A stretch of 6,843 bases of DNA from Gallionella sp. (GTDB lineage Bacteria > Pseudomonadota > Gammaproteobacteria > Burkholderiales > Gallionellaceae): contig JADGRM010000121.1 of NCBI GenBank assembly GCA_017880945.1, positions 1 through 6,843 on the forward strand, given 5' to 3'. The notes beneath the pieces were generated by a model. The model was not told the DNA's origin. It did no database searches and saw only the letters and a program-made list of their open reading frames with translations. The translations under genes were made by a program, and so were the position numbers. This document shows, piece after piece, positions 1-6,067 of the stretch; the stretch's first letter is position 1, and each line of letters starts with the position of its first letter.

Positions 1-41
1 CCCTTTGCATCGTTAAACCATTTAACTGTACCAGTTGCCAT
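1..41 (-). CDS. cspA: Cold shock protein, CspA family (5' end only, runs off the window)
   Basis: Reading leftward from the ATG at 41, the first 13 codons give MATGTVKWFNDAK, followed by GG of the next codon (probably Gly). This is the standard opening of small (about 67-70 residue) CspA-family proteins, including the first beta strand with Lys-Trp-Phe. The RNP1 and RNP2 motifs lie outside the window. Family members bind single-stranded RNA and DNA, melt RNA secondary structure and act as RNA chaperones in the cytoplasm. A strong Shine-Dalgarno AAGGAAG (55 to 49) sits 7 nt before the ATG and supports this start. The gene diverges from clpS, with 239 bp between the two start codons. Which paralogue it is (cspA, cspD, cspE) cannot be decided from 13 residues, so the symbol denotes the family. 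Confidence 0.88.
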   Translation of the reverse strand, partial: MATGTVKWFNDAK

Positions 42-59
42 GTGATTACTTCCTTACTT

Positions 60-80
60 AAAAAACGGGGAAGCCCCCCG
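60..80 (-). terminator. Terminator-like hairpin plus U6 in the cspA leader (possible attenuator)
   Basis: On the - strand the sequence reads CGGGG, loop GGCTT, CCCCG, then six T. It forms a perfect five-pair GC stem (80-76 with 70-66) followed directly by U6 (65-60). The Shine-Dalgarno begins 4 nt after the T run. No leftward gene ends upstream of it, because clpS points the other way, so it cannot simply close a preceding operon. It would lie inside the cspA leader. The shape is that of an intrinsic terminator, but the stem is short. An attenuation role is inference. Confidence 0.45.
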
Positions 81-154
81 CGAAACTGTTTGAATCCAAG
101 ATCGCACACGGCAAAACCAGTACTGCAGATACTTTGAGTCAAACACCAGCGCGC

Positions 155-184
155 TTTTTACTCTGGTTTAGTTGATGTCGTCAA
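155..184 (-). promoter_or_regulatory. Candidate sigma70 promoter for cspA
   Basis: On the - strand there is a -35-like TTGACG (184-179), an 18-nt spacer and a -10-like TAAAAA (160-155). They match consensus at five and four of six positions. The inferred start near 148 would give a leader of roughly 105 nt, in line with the long leaders known for cspA-type mRNAs. An AT-rich tract (189-204) lies just upstream, where an UP element would sit. The call rests on pattern matching only. Confidence 0.35.
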
Positions 185-188
185 GGGG

Positions 189-204
189 TATTTTAAATAT
201 TTTT
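189..204. promoter_or_regulatory. AT-rich tract between the divergent cspA and clpS promoter candidates
   Basis: The tract ATATTTAAAATA-like sequence (plus strand reading TATTTTAAATATTTTT) is almost purely A/T in a window of about 55% GC. It lies within about 10 nt upstream of both candidate -35 elements, TTGAAA at 214-219 on + and TTGACG at 184-179 on -. It could act as a shared UP element or a binding site for a nucleoid protein. No specific factor can be named. Confidence 0.3.
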
Positions 205-213
205 CGGTTGGGC

Positions 214-242
214 TTGAAAAAGCATCGCTAATCACCAAGTAT
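214..242 (+). promoter_or_regulatory. Weak candidate sigma70 promoter for clpS-clpA
   Basis: A good -35-like TTGAAA (214-219) is followed, after 17 nt, by a poor -10-like AAGTAT (237-242). The nearby TATGTA at 240-245 is a better hexamer but is 20 nt away. Transcription would begin near 249, leaving a leader of about 30 nt before the clpS ATG. No heat-shock (sigma32) consensus was recognised here. The call is tentative. Confidence 0.25.
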
Positions 243-280
243 GTAAACGAAGAAAGTGTCAGAATACACACCAGAGAATT

Positions 281-589
281 ATGGCAACCAAACAACACAG
301 CAGCACGATACTCGCGCCGGAACGCCTTAAAACAAAGCCTCCGCGCATGTATAAGGTGATATTGTTCAACGACGATTACACTACGATGGACTTTGTAATT
401 GAGGTATTGCAGCAGTTTTTCTCGATGAACCGGGAACGTGCATTGCAAATCATGCTCAAAGTACATAATGAAGGATCGGCGGTATGCGGCGTATATTCTC
501 AGGATATCGCGGAAACCAAAGTCGCTCAAGTATCAGAGTTTGCAAAACAACACGGGCATCCGTTACGATGCAGCATGGAGGAAAATTAA
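281..589 (+). CDS. clpS: ATP-dependent Clp protease adaptor ClpS
   Basis: ClpS is a small cytoplasmic adaptor. It binds proteins with a destabilising N-terminal residue (Leu, Phe, Tyr, Trp) and delivers them to ClpAP, while inhibiting ClpA action on ssrA-tagged substrates. The 102 residues compare well with 106 in E. coli. A flexible N-terminal extension (about residues 1-21) precedes the core, which opens with PPRMYKVILFNDDYTTMDFV (20-39). The N-degron pocket residues recalled for E. coli ClpS are present four positions lower: Asn30, Asp31, Asp32, Met36, His62 and Leu95. Later family landmarks are CGVYSQDIAETKVAQV (69-84) and HPLRC (93-97). The ATG at 281 has only a weak purine stretch (GAGAA) before it, but it gives the family length. 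The stop abuts the clpA start, so the two genes form a translationally linked pair. Confidence 0.97.
   Translation: MATKQHSSTILAPERLKTKPPRMYKVILFNDDYTTMDFVIEVLQQFFSMNRERALQIMLKVHNEGSAVCGVYSQDIAETKVAQVSEFAKQHGHPLRCSMEEN
577..581 (+). promoter_or_regulatory. Ribosome binding site of clpA inside clpS
   Basis: GGAGG lies within the last codons of clpS, 8 nt before the clpA ATG at 590. The clpS TAA (587-589) is followed immediately by that ATG. A ribosome finishing clpS would stop directly over the clpA start, which favours coupled translation of adaptor and unfoldase. It also settles the clpA start. Confidence 0.8.
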
Positions 590-2842
590 ATGATTGCGCA
601 AGAATTGGAAGTGAGTTTGCACTTGGCGTTCGTCGAGGCTCGCCAGAAGCGACATGAATTCATCACCGTTGAGCACCTGCTGCTCACGATGCTGGACAAT
701 GCCTCCGCCGCACAGGTGTTGCGCGCCTGCGGCGTAAACATCGAAGAGTTGCGCCAGGTATTGACCGACTTCATCTCCACGCACACCCCGGTTACGCCCG
801 GCGATCAGGAAGTGGACACACAGCCCACCGTGGGATTCCAGCGTGTCATCCAGCGCGCCATCCTGCATGTACAATCCACCAACAAAAAAGAAGTGACCGG
901 AGCCAATATACTGGTCGCACTGTTCGGCGAGAAAGATTCACACGCGGTCTATTTTCTCACCCAGCGCAACGTTAACCGTCTGGATGTGGTGAACTACATC
1001 GCCCACGGCATCGACAAGACTATGGCGGGTGTGCCTGCCAAACCCCAGACTGAAACGGAATCCGAGCAGGAGCAGATAGCCGGCGGCGCGCTTAAGAGCT
1101 ACACACAGGATTTGAACGCTCAAGCGCTGGCTGGAAAAATCGATCCGCTGATCGGGCGTGAAATCGAGTTGGAGCGCGTCATTCAGACGCTATGCCGCCG
1201 CCGCAAGAATAACCCGCTGCTGGTGGGTGAAGCCGGTGTGGGCAAAACTGCGATCGCGGAAGGTCTGGCGCGGCGCATTGTTGAGAATGACGTGCCGGAA
1301 ATCCTTAAGGACGCGCATGTTTACTCGCTCGATATGGGAGCGTTGCTGGCCGGCACCAAGTATCGCGGCGACTTTGAACAGCGCCTGAAGGCCGTGCTTA
1401 AGGAGCTAAGTGAAGCGCCCAATGCAGTTCTGTTCATAGACGAAATTCACACCATGATCGGCGCAGGCGCGGCTTCCGGAGGCACGATGGATGCCTCCAA
1501 CCTGCTCAAACCCGCGTTGTCGAATGGACAACTGAAATGCATAGGCGCGACTACCTACCAGGAATATCGCGGCATATTCGAGAAGGATCACGCGCTGTCG
1601 CGTCGCTTCCAAAAAGTCGATGTGCCGGAGCCATCCGTCGAACAAACCATAGCCATTTTACGCGGATTAAAATCACGCTTTGAAGAACATCACAACGTGA
1701 AATACAGCGCGGCAGCACTGGTCAGTGCGGCGGAACTATCCTCGCGCTTCATCAACGACCGCCACTTGCCGGACAAGGCGATTGACGTACTGGATGAGGC
1801 TGGGGCAGCACAACGCATCCTGCCCAAATCGAAACAGAAAAAAATCATCGGCAAACATGAGATCGAGGAGATCATTGCCAAGATAGCGCGCATCCCGCCG
1901 CGCACGGTTTCTTCCGATGATCGCAACACACTGAAGACGCTTGATCGCGATTTGAAAGCAGTGGTGTTCGGCCAGAATAAGGCGATTGACGCACTCGCCG
2001 CCGCCATCAAGATGTCGCGCAGCGGTCTCGGCAATCCGCAGAAACCCATCGGCAGCTTCCTGTTCTCCGGTCCGACCGGCGTCGGCAAGACCGAGGTGGC
2101 GCGGCAACTCGCTTTCGCGATGGGTATGCCCTTGCACCGTTTCGATATGTCCGAATACATGGAACGCCACGCCGTGTCGCGCCTGATCGGCGCGCCGCCC
2201 GGCTATGTCGGTTTCGACCAGGGTGGTTTGCTCACCGAGGCGATCAGCAAACAGCCACATGCAGTCCTGCTGCTGGATGAGATCGAAAAAGCACACCCGG
2301 ATATCTTCAACATACTGCTGCAAGTGATGGATCACGGCACGCTCACCGACAACAACGGGCGCAAGGCCGATTTCCGCAACGTGGTCATCATTATGACCAC
2401 CAATGCGGGTTCGGAAGCCCTGAACAAGAGCCACATCGGCTTCACCCAGAGCAGTGCGGGCGGTGACGAGTTGGCGGACATCAAGCGCACCTTCACGCCT
2501 GAATTCCGCAACCGCCTGGATGCCGTCATCTCTTTTTCGCGGCTGGATCACGAAGTCATCCTGCGCGTGGTGGACAAATTCCTGATGCAACTCGAAGAGC
2601 AGTTGCACGAGAAAAAAGTGGAAGTTGTGTTCACTGACGCGCTCAAGGACTATCTGGCAGAACAAGGCTTCGATCCCCTGATGGGCGCACGCCCGATGGC
2701 GCGCCTGATCCAGGACACCATACGCTCTGCGCTGGCCGACGAACTGCTGTTTGGCAAGCTGGCCAATGGCGGCAAGGTAACCGTTGACGTTAGGGACGGA
2801 AAAGTGGTGCTGAATTTCGAGGAAGAGGCGGTTCCTGCCTGA
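590..2842 (+). CDS. clpA: ATP-dependent Clp protease ATP-binding subunit ClpA
   Basis: ClpA is the hexameric unfoldase that feeds substrates into ClpP; it recognises ssrA-tagged proteins directly and N-degron proteins through ClpS. The 750 residues match the family (758 in E. coli). The N-domain (about 1-145), which docks ClpS, is followed by a variable acidic linker (about 150-165). D1 has Walker A GEAGVGKT (213-220), Walker B LFIDE (281-285) and an Arg-finger motif SRRF (337-340). D2 has Walker A GPTGVGKT (494-501), Walker B LLLDE (560-564), Arg finger Arg642 in FRNR and sensor-2 GAR (699-701). The ClpP-docking loop is IGF (616-618). There is no ClpB-type coiled-coil middle domain and no ClpC-type linker, so ClpA is the clear choice. 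All catalytic residues are intact. clpP is not in the window and must be encoded elsewhere. Confidence 0.98.
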   Translation: MIAQELEVSLHLAFVEARQKRHEFITVEHLLLTMLDNASAAQVLRACGVNIEELRQVLTDFISTHTPVTPGDQEVDTQPTVGFQRVIQRAILHVQSTNKKEVTGANILVALFGEKDSHAVYFLTQRNVNRLDVVNYIAHGIDKTMAGVPAKPQTETESEQEQIAGGALKSYTQDLNAQALAGKIDPLIGREIELERVIQTLCRRRKNNPLLVGEAGVGKTAIAEGLARRIVENDVPEILKDAHVYSLDMGALLAGTKYRGDFEQRLKAVLKELSEAPNAVLFIDEIHTMIGAGAASGGTMDASNLLKPALSNGQLKCIGATTYQEYRGIFEKDHALSRRFQKVDVPEPSVEQTIAILRGLKSRFEEHHNVKYSAAALVSAAELSSRFINDRHLPDKAIDVLDEAGAAQRILPKSKQKKIIGKHEIEEIIAKIARIPPRTVSSDDRNTLKTLDRDLKAVVFGQNKAIDALAAAIKMSRSGLGNPQKPIGSFLFSGPTGVGKTEVARQLAFAMGMPLHRFDMSEYMERHAVSRLIGAPPGYVGFDQGGLLTEAISKQPHAVLLLDEIEKAHPDIFNILLQVMDHGTLTDNNGRKADFRNVVIIMTTNAGSEALNKSHIGFTQSSAGGDELADIKRTFTPEFRNRLDAVISFSRLDHEVILRVVDKFLMQLEEQLHEKKVEVVFTDALKDYLAEQGFDPLMGARPMARLIQDTIRSALADELLFGKLANGGKVTVDVRDGKVVLNFEEEAVPA

Positions 2843-2868
2843 TAATGCGCGGCCGAGAACTGCAGTAA

Positions 2869-2915
2869 GGCGGAACGCGAAGCTGTTCCGCCGAACGATT
2901 CGAACATGGCGGAAC
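2869..2915 (+). repeat. Three-part inverted repeat forming two mutually exclusive hairpins
   Basis: In the 104-bp clpA-gluQ gap, GGCGGAAC occurs at 2869-2876 and again at 2908-2915. Its exact complement GTTCCGCC lies between them at 2885-2892. The middle arm can pair with the left copy (8 bp, 8-nt loop containing the stable mini-hairpin motif GCGAAGC) or with the right copy (8 bp, 15-nt loop), but not both. The direct repeat extends to ten bases, GGCGGAACGC (2869-2878, 2908-2917). No T run follows, so it is not a standard terminator. It may limit 3' decay of clpA mRNA, be a relic of a regulatory leader for gluQ, or be a small dispersed repeat. Confidence 0.7.
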
Positions 2916-2946
2916 GCTCCTGCGGGCCACCACCCTACAACATTCG

Positions 2947-3869
2947 ATGTCCACCCCGGCCCTTTATAGAGGGCGCTTCGCCCCCTCCCCCACCGGCCCT
3001 CTCCACTTCGGATCATTGGTCACTGCAGCCTGCATCTATCTGGATGCCAAATATCATCAAGGCAAATGGCTAGTCCGAATCGAAGACCTCGACACACCTC
3101 GTACCATCAAAGGGGCTGCCGATGAAATTCTCAGCATGCTGGAAGCTTACGGACTGCAATGGGATGAAAACATCATTTACCAAAGTCAACGCACTGCAGC
3201 CTACGAAGAAACCTTTCATCGATTGTATGAAGCTGGCGCGGTGTACCCCTGTGCTTGCAGCAGCAAGGAAATCGCCGACTCGGCGTTACATCGTGGCAAT
3301 GAATTTGTATATCCCGGCACATGTCGTAATGGCGTTCGTACGAGCGAGGGATGGGCTTGGCGGGTTCGCACCGATCTTGATTTGTCCAGTCATGCCCTCG
3401 CGGGTGGGAATGGCAATTCTAAAAATGAAAATGGAATAGTTAAGTTCGACTACGCGCTGCAAGAGTGTATCACCCAGCACCTCGAAAAAGAGGTCGGCGA
3501 TTTCGTCGTGTTGCGCACCGATCGACTTTTTGCACACCAACTTGCTGTAGTCGTGGACGATGCCGCACAGGGGTCACTGATGTGATACGCGGATCTGCTC
3601 CACGCCGCGCCAGATTTATTTGCAGCTGCTTCTGGGGTTGACCACCCCGGCCTACACGCACTTGCCGGTAGCAGTGAATACACAAGGCGAGAAACTCAGC
3701 AAACAAACCCTCCCCCCAGCCTGTCGAAAGAAACAATTCAACTTCTACATTGTTCGACGCATTGGTGTTCTTGCGTCAGCAACCTCCCGATGAATTACGA
3801 CTCGGCACGATTGAATGACTCATCGCAGCCTGAAACTGTCATTGGAAGTTCAAAAGGATTCACTCCTAA
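2947..3869 (+). pseudogene. gluQ: Degraded glutamyl-queuosine tRNA(Asp) synthetase
   Basis: Intact GluQ (GluQRS, YadB; about 290-300 residues) charges glutamate onto queuosine-34 of tRNA(Asp); it resembles the GluRS catalytic core without an anticodon domain. The open part from ATG 2947 encodes 212 residues and stops at TGA 3583-3585. It keeps FAPSPTGPLHFGSLV (11-25, HIGH-like signature), RIEDLD (44-49), the zinc set Cys102, Cys104, Tyr122, Cys126, and LAVVVDDA (199-206). The rest of the family sequence continues in shifting frames: VTDVIRG (3573-3593), ADLL (3589-3600), PRQIYLQLLLG through GEKLSKQ (3605-3706), then LFDALVFLRQQPPDEL (from 3750). The last block has TGA at 3816 and 3831, probably former Trp codons, and ends at TAA 3867-3869. 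The KLSKQ ATP signature is therefore severed from the main frame. No Shine-Dalgarno precedes the ATG. Neighbouring genes are all intact, so sequencing error is less likely than real decay. Confidence 0.87.
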
Positions 3870-4567
3870 CCGGCCAGTCCCACATAGACATTTTGCACGT
3901 CATCATCTGCATCAATCGCTTCCAAAAAAGCTTCAACCTCTTCGCGCTCGGCATCGTTCAGCGCGACAGGATTTTTGGGCCGGTAGCCCAACTGGGCAGT
4001 CTGTACTGTAAACCCATACGCCGGCAACGCGCGGCATACCGCATCCAGATCGGTTGCATCGGTCAGAAATAGCGTTGCGCCGTTTTCGTCGGGCTCAAAA
4101 TCCTGGGCACCGGCCTCGATAGCCGCAAGCTCAACGTCTGCATCTTTGGAATTAGGCGTCGCCTCGATCATCCCCTGATGGTCAAAATCCCATGAGACTG
4201 AACCCGAGGCGCCTAACTGCCCCTTGCGAAACAACACACGTATGTTGGACAGCGTACGATTGATGTTGTCCGTCAGGCACTCGACAATCACGGGCACTCT
4301 ATGCGGTGCAAAACCCTCGTAGGTAAGCCGTTCAAGGTTTGCACCTTCGTCGAGCAGGCCCGCGCCCTTCTTGATGGCGCGCTCCAGCGTTTCGCGGGGC
4401 ATGGACGCTTTTTTGGCTTGCTCAACCACCAGGCGCAAACGCGGATTCATGTCCGGGTCGGCGCCGGCGCGAGCTGCGACCATGATTTCCTTGGACAGCT
4501 TGCCGAAAATGCGACCCTTTGCGTTAGCTGCGATTTCCTTGTGTCTGGCTTTCCACTGAGCGCCCAT
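3866..4567 (-). CDS. YebC/TACO1-family protein (putative regulator or translation factor)
   Basis: The 233-residue product carries the family hallmarks in order: FGKLSKEI (21-28), NPRLRLVVEQAKKASMP (41-57), YEGFAP (83-88), TDNINRTLSNIR (99-110), LGASGSVSWDFDHQG (118-132) and a closing DDDVQNVY (221-228). Members are three-domain cytoplasmic proteins. They were long annotated as DNA-binding regulators (PmpR type), and the mitochondrial relative TACO1 and some bacterial members act in translation. The N-terminus MGAQWKARHKEIAANAKGR differs from the classic MAGHSKWANIQHRK start of RuvC-linked YebC and recalls a second paralogue group, so I give no symbol. The ATG at 4567 has a modest GAGAG upstream and marks the expected family start. 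Its TAG stop (3868-3866) overlaps the ancestral stop of the convergent gluQ pseudogene. It lies 144 bp downstream of glmM on the same strand. Confidence 0.93.
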   Translation of the reverse strand: MGAQWKARHKEIAANAKGRIFGKLSKEIMVAARAGADPDMNPRLRLVVEQAKKASMPRETLERAIKKGAGLLDEGANLERLTYEGFAPHRVPVIVECLTDNINRTLSNIRVLFRKGQLGASGSVSWDFDHQGMIEATPNSKDADVELAAIEAGAQDFEPDENGATLFLTDATDLDAVCRALPAYGFTVQTAQLGYRPKNPVALNDAEREEVEAFLEAIDADDDVQNVYVGLAG

Positions 4568-4597
4568 TTCTACTCTCTATTTCTGTTGGTGTTTACA

Positions 4598-4607
4598 AAG
4601 TGCACTT
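4598..4607. repeat. 10-bp perfect palindrome AAGTGCACTT upstream of yebC-family gene
   Basis: AAGTGCACTT is its own reverse complement, and partial symmetry extends to ACAAAGTGCACTTGTG. It lies 31 bp before the yebC-family start codon, where an operator could affect transcription initiation. A second 10-bp palindrome lies 48 bp further upstream. Binding of any protein is unproven. Confidence 0.35.
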
Positions 4608-4645
4608 GTGGAAAATCTCCTCGCGCGTATCTGCTTCAATGGCCC

Positions 4646-4655
4646 GGATGCATCC
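4646..4655. repeat. 10-bp perfect palindrome GGATGCATCC in the glmM-yebC gap
   Basis: GGATGCATCC is self-complementary. Its centre is 48 bp from the centre of the AAGTGCACTT palindrome in the same 144-bp gap. Nothing else stands out in the gap: no T-tailed terminator hairpin after glmM and no convincing leftward promoter. The palindrome may be chance. Confidence 0.3.
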
Positions 4656-4711
4656 AGCTCGAATGAAGGCTATTAGCACAATTGCGTTATTCACTCCTGG
4701 CTGGCTTCGGT

Positions 4712-6067
4712 CTAACTGATTGCCAGCTTGCGTACCACATCAGCAATGCGCTGAGCGGATCTTTCCACCAGCTGCTGGTCTTCTCCTTCCACCATCACGC
4801 GCAACAATGGCTCCGTGCCGGACGGGCGTAACAGCACTCGGCCTTTGCCATTCAGTGTCTGTTCTGCATCAGCCACCGCCGCTTTGACCTGGACGTGACC
4901 GAGGCAATCAACGCCCTTGGCTACCCGCACATTGATAAGTACTTGTGGATACATCTGCAGATCGCGCGTTGCCTCTTCCAAGGTTTGCTTGTTCACTCGC
5001 AATGCGTGCAGCACTTGCAATGCGGAGACAATGCCGTCGCCGGTACTGTGCTTGTCCAGACAAATGATGTGGCCGGAATTTTCGCCGCCAAGTTGCCAGC
5101 CTTGTTGCTGTAATAATTCCATCACGTAGCGGTCGCCCACATTTGCGCGCTTGAAGGGGATGCCCAGCTTCTGCATGGCGTGCTCGAATGCGAGGTTGGT
5201 CATCAGCGTGCCAACCACGCCGCCATGCAACAAGCCTTGCGCCTGACGATGCCTGGCGATCACGTACAGCAATTGGTCGCCGTCGTAAAGTTTACCCGCG
5301 CTGTCCACCATCAACAGACGGTCACCGTCGCCATCCAGCGCGATGCCTATATCCGCCTTGTGTTCAACCACCGCTTTGCGCAAATTGTCCGGTGCGGTCG
5401 CGCCATAACCGTCATTGATGTTTTTTCCGTCAGGTTGTGCGCCGATTGCGACGACGTCGGCACCAAGTTCGTGGAACACGTGGCGTGCGATGTGGTAAGT
5501 CGCGCCGTGCGCGCTGTCCACCACGATCTTCAGGCCGCGCAAATCCAGCTCGGCGGGGAAAGTACTTTTGCAAAACTCGATATAGCGACCGACCGCATCG
5601 TCGATGCGCTTGGCTTTGCCCAGCCCCTCCGAGGCGTTGGTTTGCATTTCATGATCCAATTCTGCCTCGATGGCACGCTCGGTCTCGTCCGGCAACTTGG
5701 TGCCATGAGCCGAGAAGAACTTGATACCGTTATCATCGAACGGATTGTGCGATGCGGAAATCACAATGCCGGCCTGCAGGCGCAAAGCTCGGGTCAAATA
5801 AGCCACCGCCGGGGTTGGCACCGGGCCGGCCAGATACACATCGATACCGGCCGCAATCAAACCGGCTTCCAGAGCCGATTCCAGCATGTAGCCGGAGATG
5901 CGCGTGTCCTTGCCGATCAAAACGCCGGTGCGTTCGCCGCGCGTGTCATCCGCTCCCGCCAGCACCTTGCCAGCCGCATAGCCCAGATGCATGACGAACT
6001 GCGGCGTGATCGGATGTTCACCGACCCTCCCGCGTATCCCGTCGGTACCGAAATATTTTTTTCTCAC
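4712..6067 (-). CDS. glmM: Phosphoglucosamine mutase
   Basis: GlmM interconverts glucosamine-6-phosphate and glucosamine-1-phosphate, the step before GlmU in making UDP-GlcNAc for peptidoglycan and LPS; it acts in the cytoplasm and is normally essential. The 451 residues fit the family (445 in E. coli). Diagnostic blocks are YFGTDGIRGRVG (5-16), the active-site loop ISASHNP (103-109) with phosphoserine Ser106, the Mg2+ loop DGDGDR (245-250), the sugar-binding loop GGENSGH (327-333) and the phosphate-binding RPSGTEP (414-420). GGENSGH and overall length favour GlmM over PgcA/ManB-type mutases. The start is GTG at 6067, which overlaps the folP stop (GTGA), with GGAGAG (6078-6073) 5 nt upstream. 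This fits translational coupling to folP. All key residues are present. Confidence 0.97.
   Translation of the reverse strand: MRKKYFGTDGIRGRVGEHPITPQFVMHLGYAAGKVLAGADDTRGERTGVLIGKDTRISGYMLESALEAGLIAAGIDVYLAGPVPTPAVAYLTRALRLQAGIVISASHNPFDDNGIKFFSAHGTKLPDETERAIEAELDHEMQTNASEGLGKAKRIDDAVGRYIEFCKSTFPAELDLRGLKIVVDSAHGATYHIARHVFHELGADVVAIGAQPDGKNINDGYGATAPDNLRKAVVEHKADIGIALDGDGDRLLMVDSAGKLYDGDQLLYVIARHRQAQGLLHGGVVGTLMTNLAFEHAMQKLGIPFKRANVGDRYVMELLQQQGWQLGGENSGHIICLDKHSTGDGIVSALQVLHALRVNKQTLEEATRDLQMYPQVLINVRVAKGVDCLGHVQVKAAVADAEQTLNGKGRVLLRPSGTEPLLRVMVEGEDQQLVERSAQRIADVVRKLAIS

Noticed and set aside
117..130. Overlapping small palindromes (CAGTACTG, CTGCAG) in the cspA leader
   Set aside because: They are only 6-8 bp long and expected by chance. 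No link to a known operator.
158..529. A 123-codon open frame on the - strand over clpS
   Set aside because: It is antisense to the well-conserved clpS core and crosses the promoter region. No family resemblance.
2869..2892. clpA intrinsic terminator
   Set aside because: The hairpin is strong, but it is followed by GAACGATT rather than a T run on +, and by only TTACT on -, so it is reported as a repeat instead.
1736..3016. A 426-codon open frame on the - strand across clpA and the gluQ start
   Set aside because: It lies antisense to clpA, whose every catalytic motif is intact. Long antisense frames are common opposite GC-rich codons, and the product resembles no family I recognise.
3790..4072. 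Short + strand frames (73 and 85 codons) across the gluQ end and yebC-family 3' end
   Set aside because: They mix gluQ relic sequence with antisense yebC-family sequence and have no ribosome site or family match.
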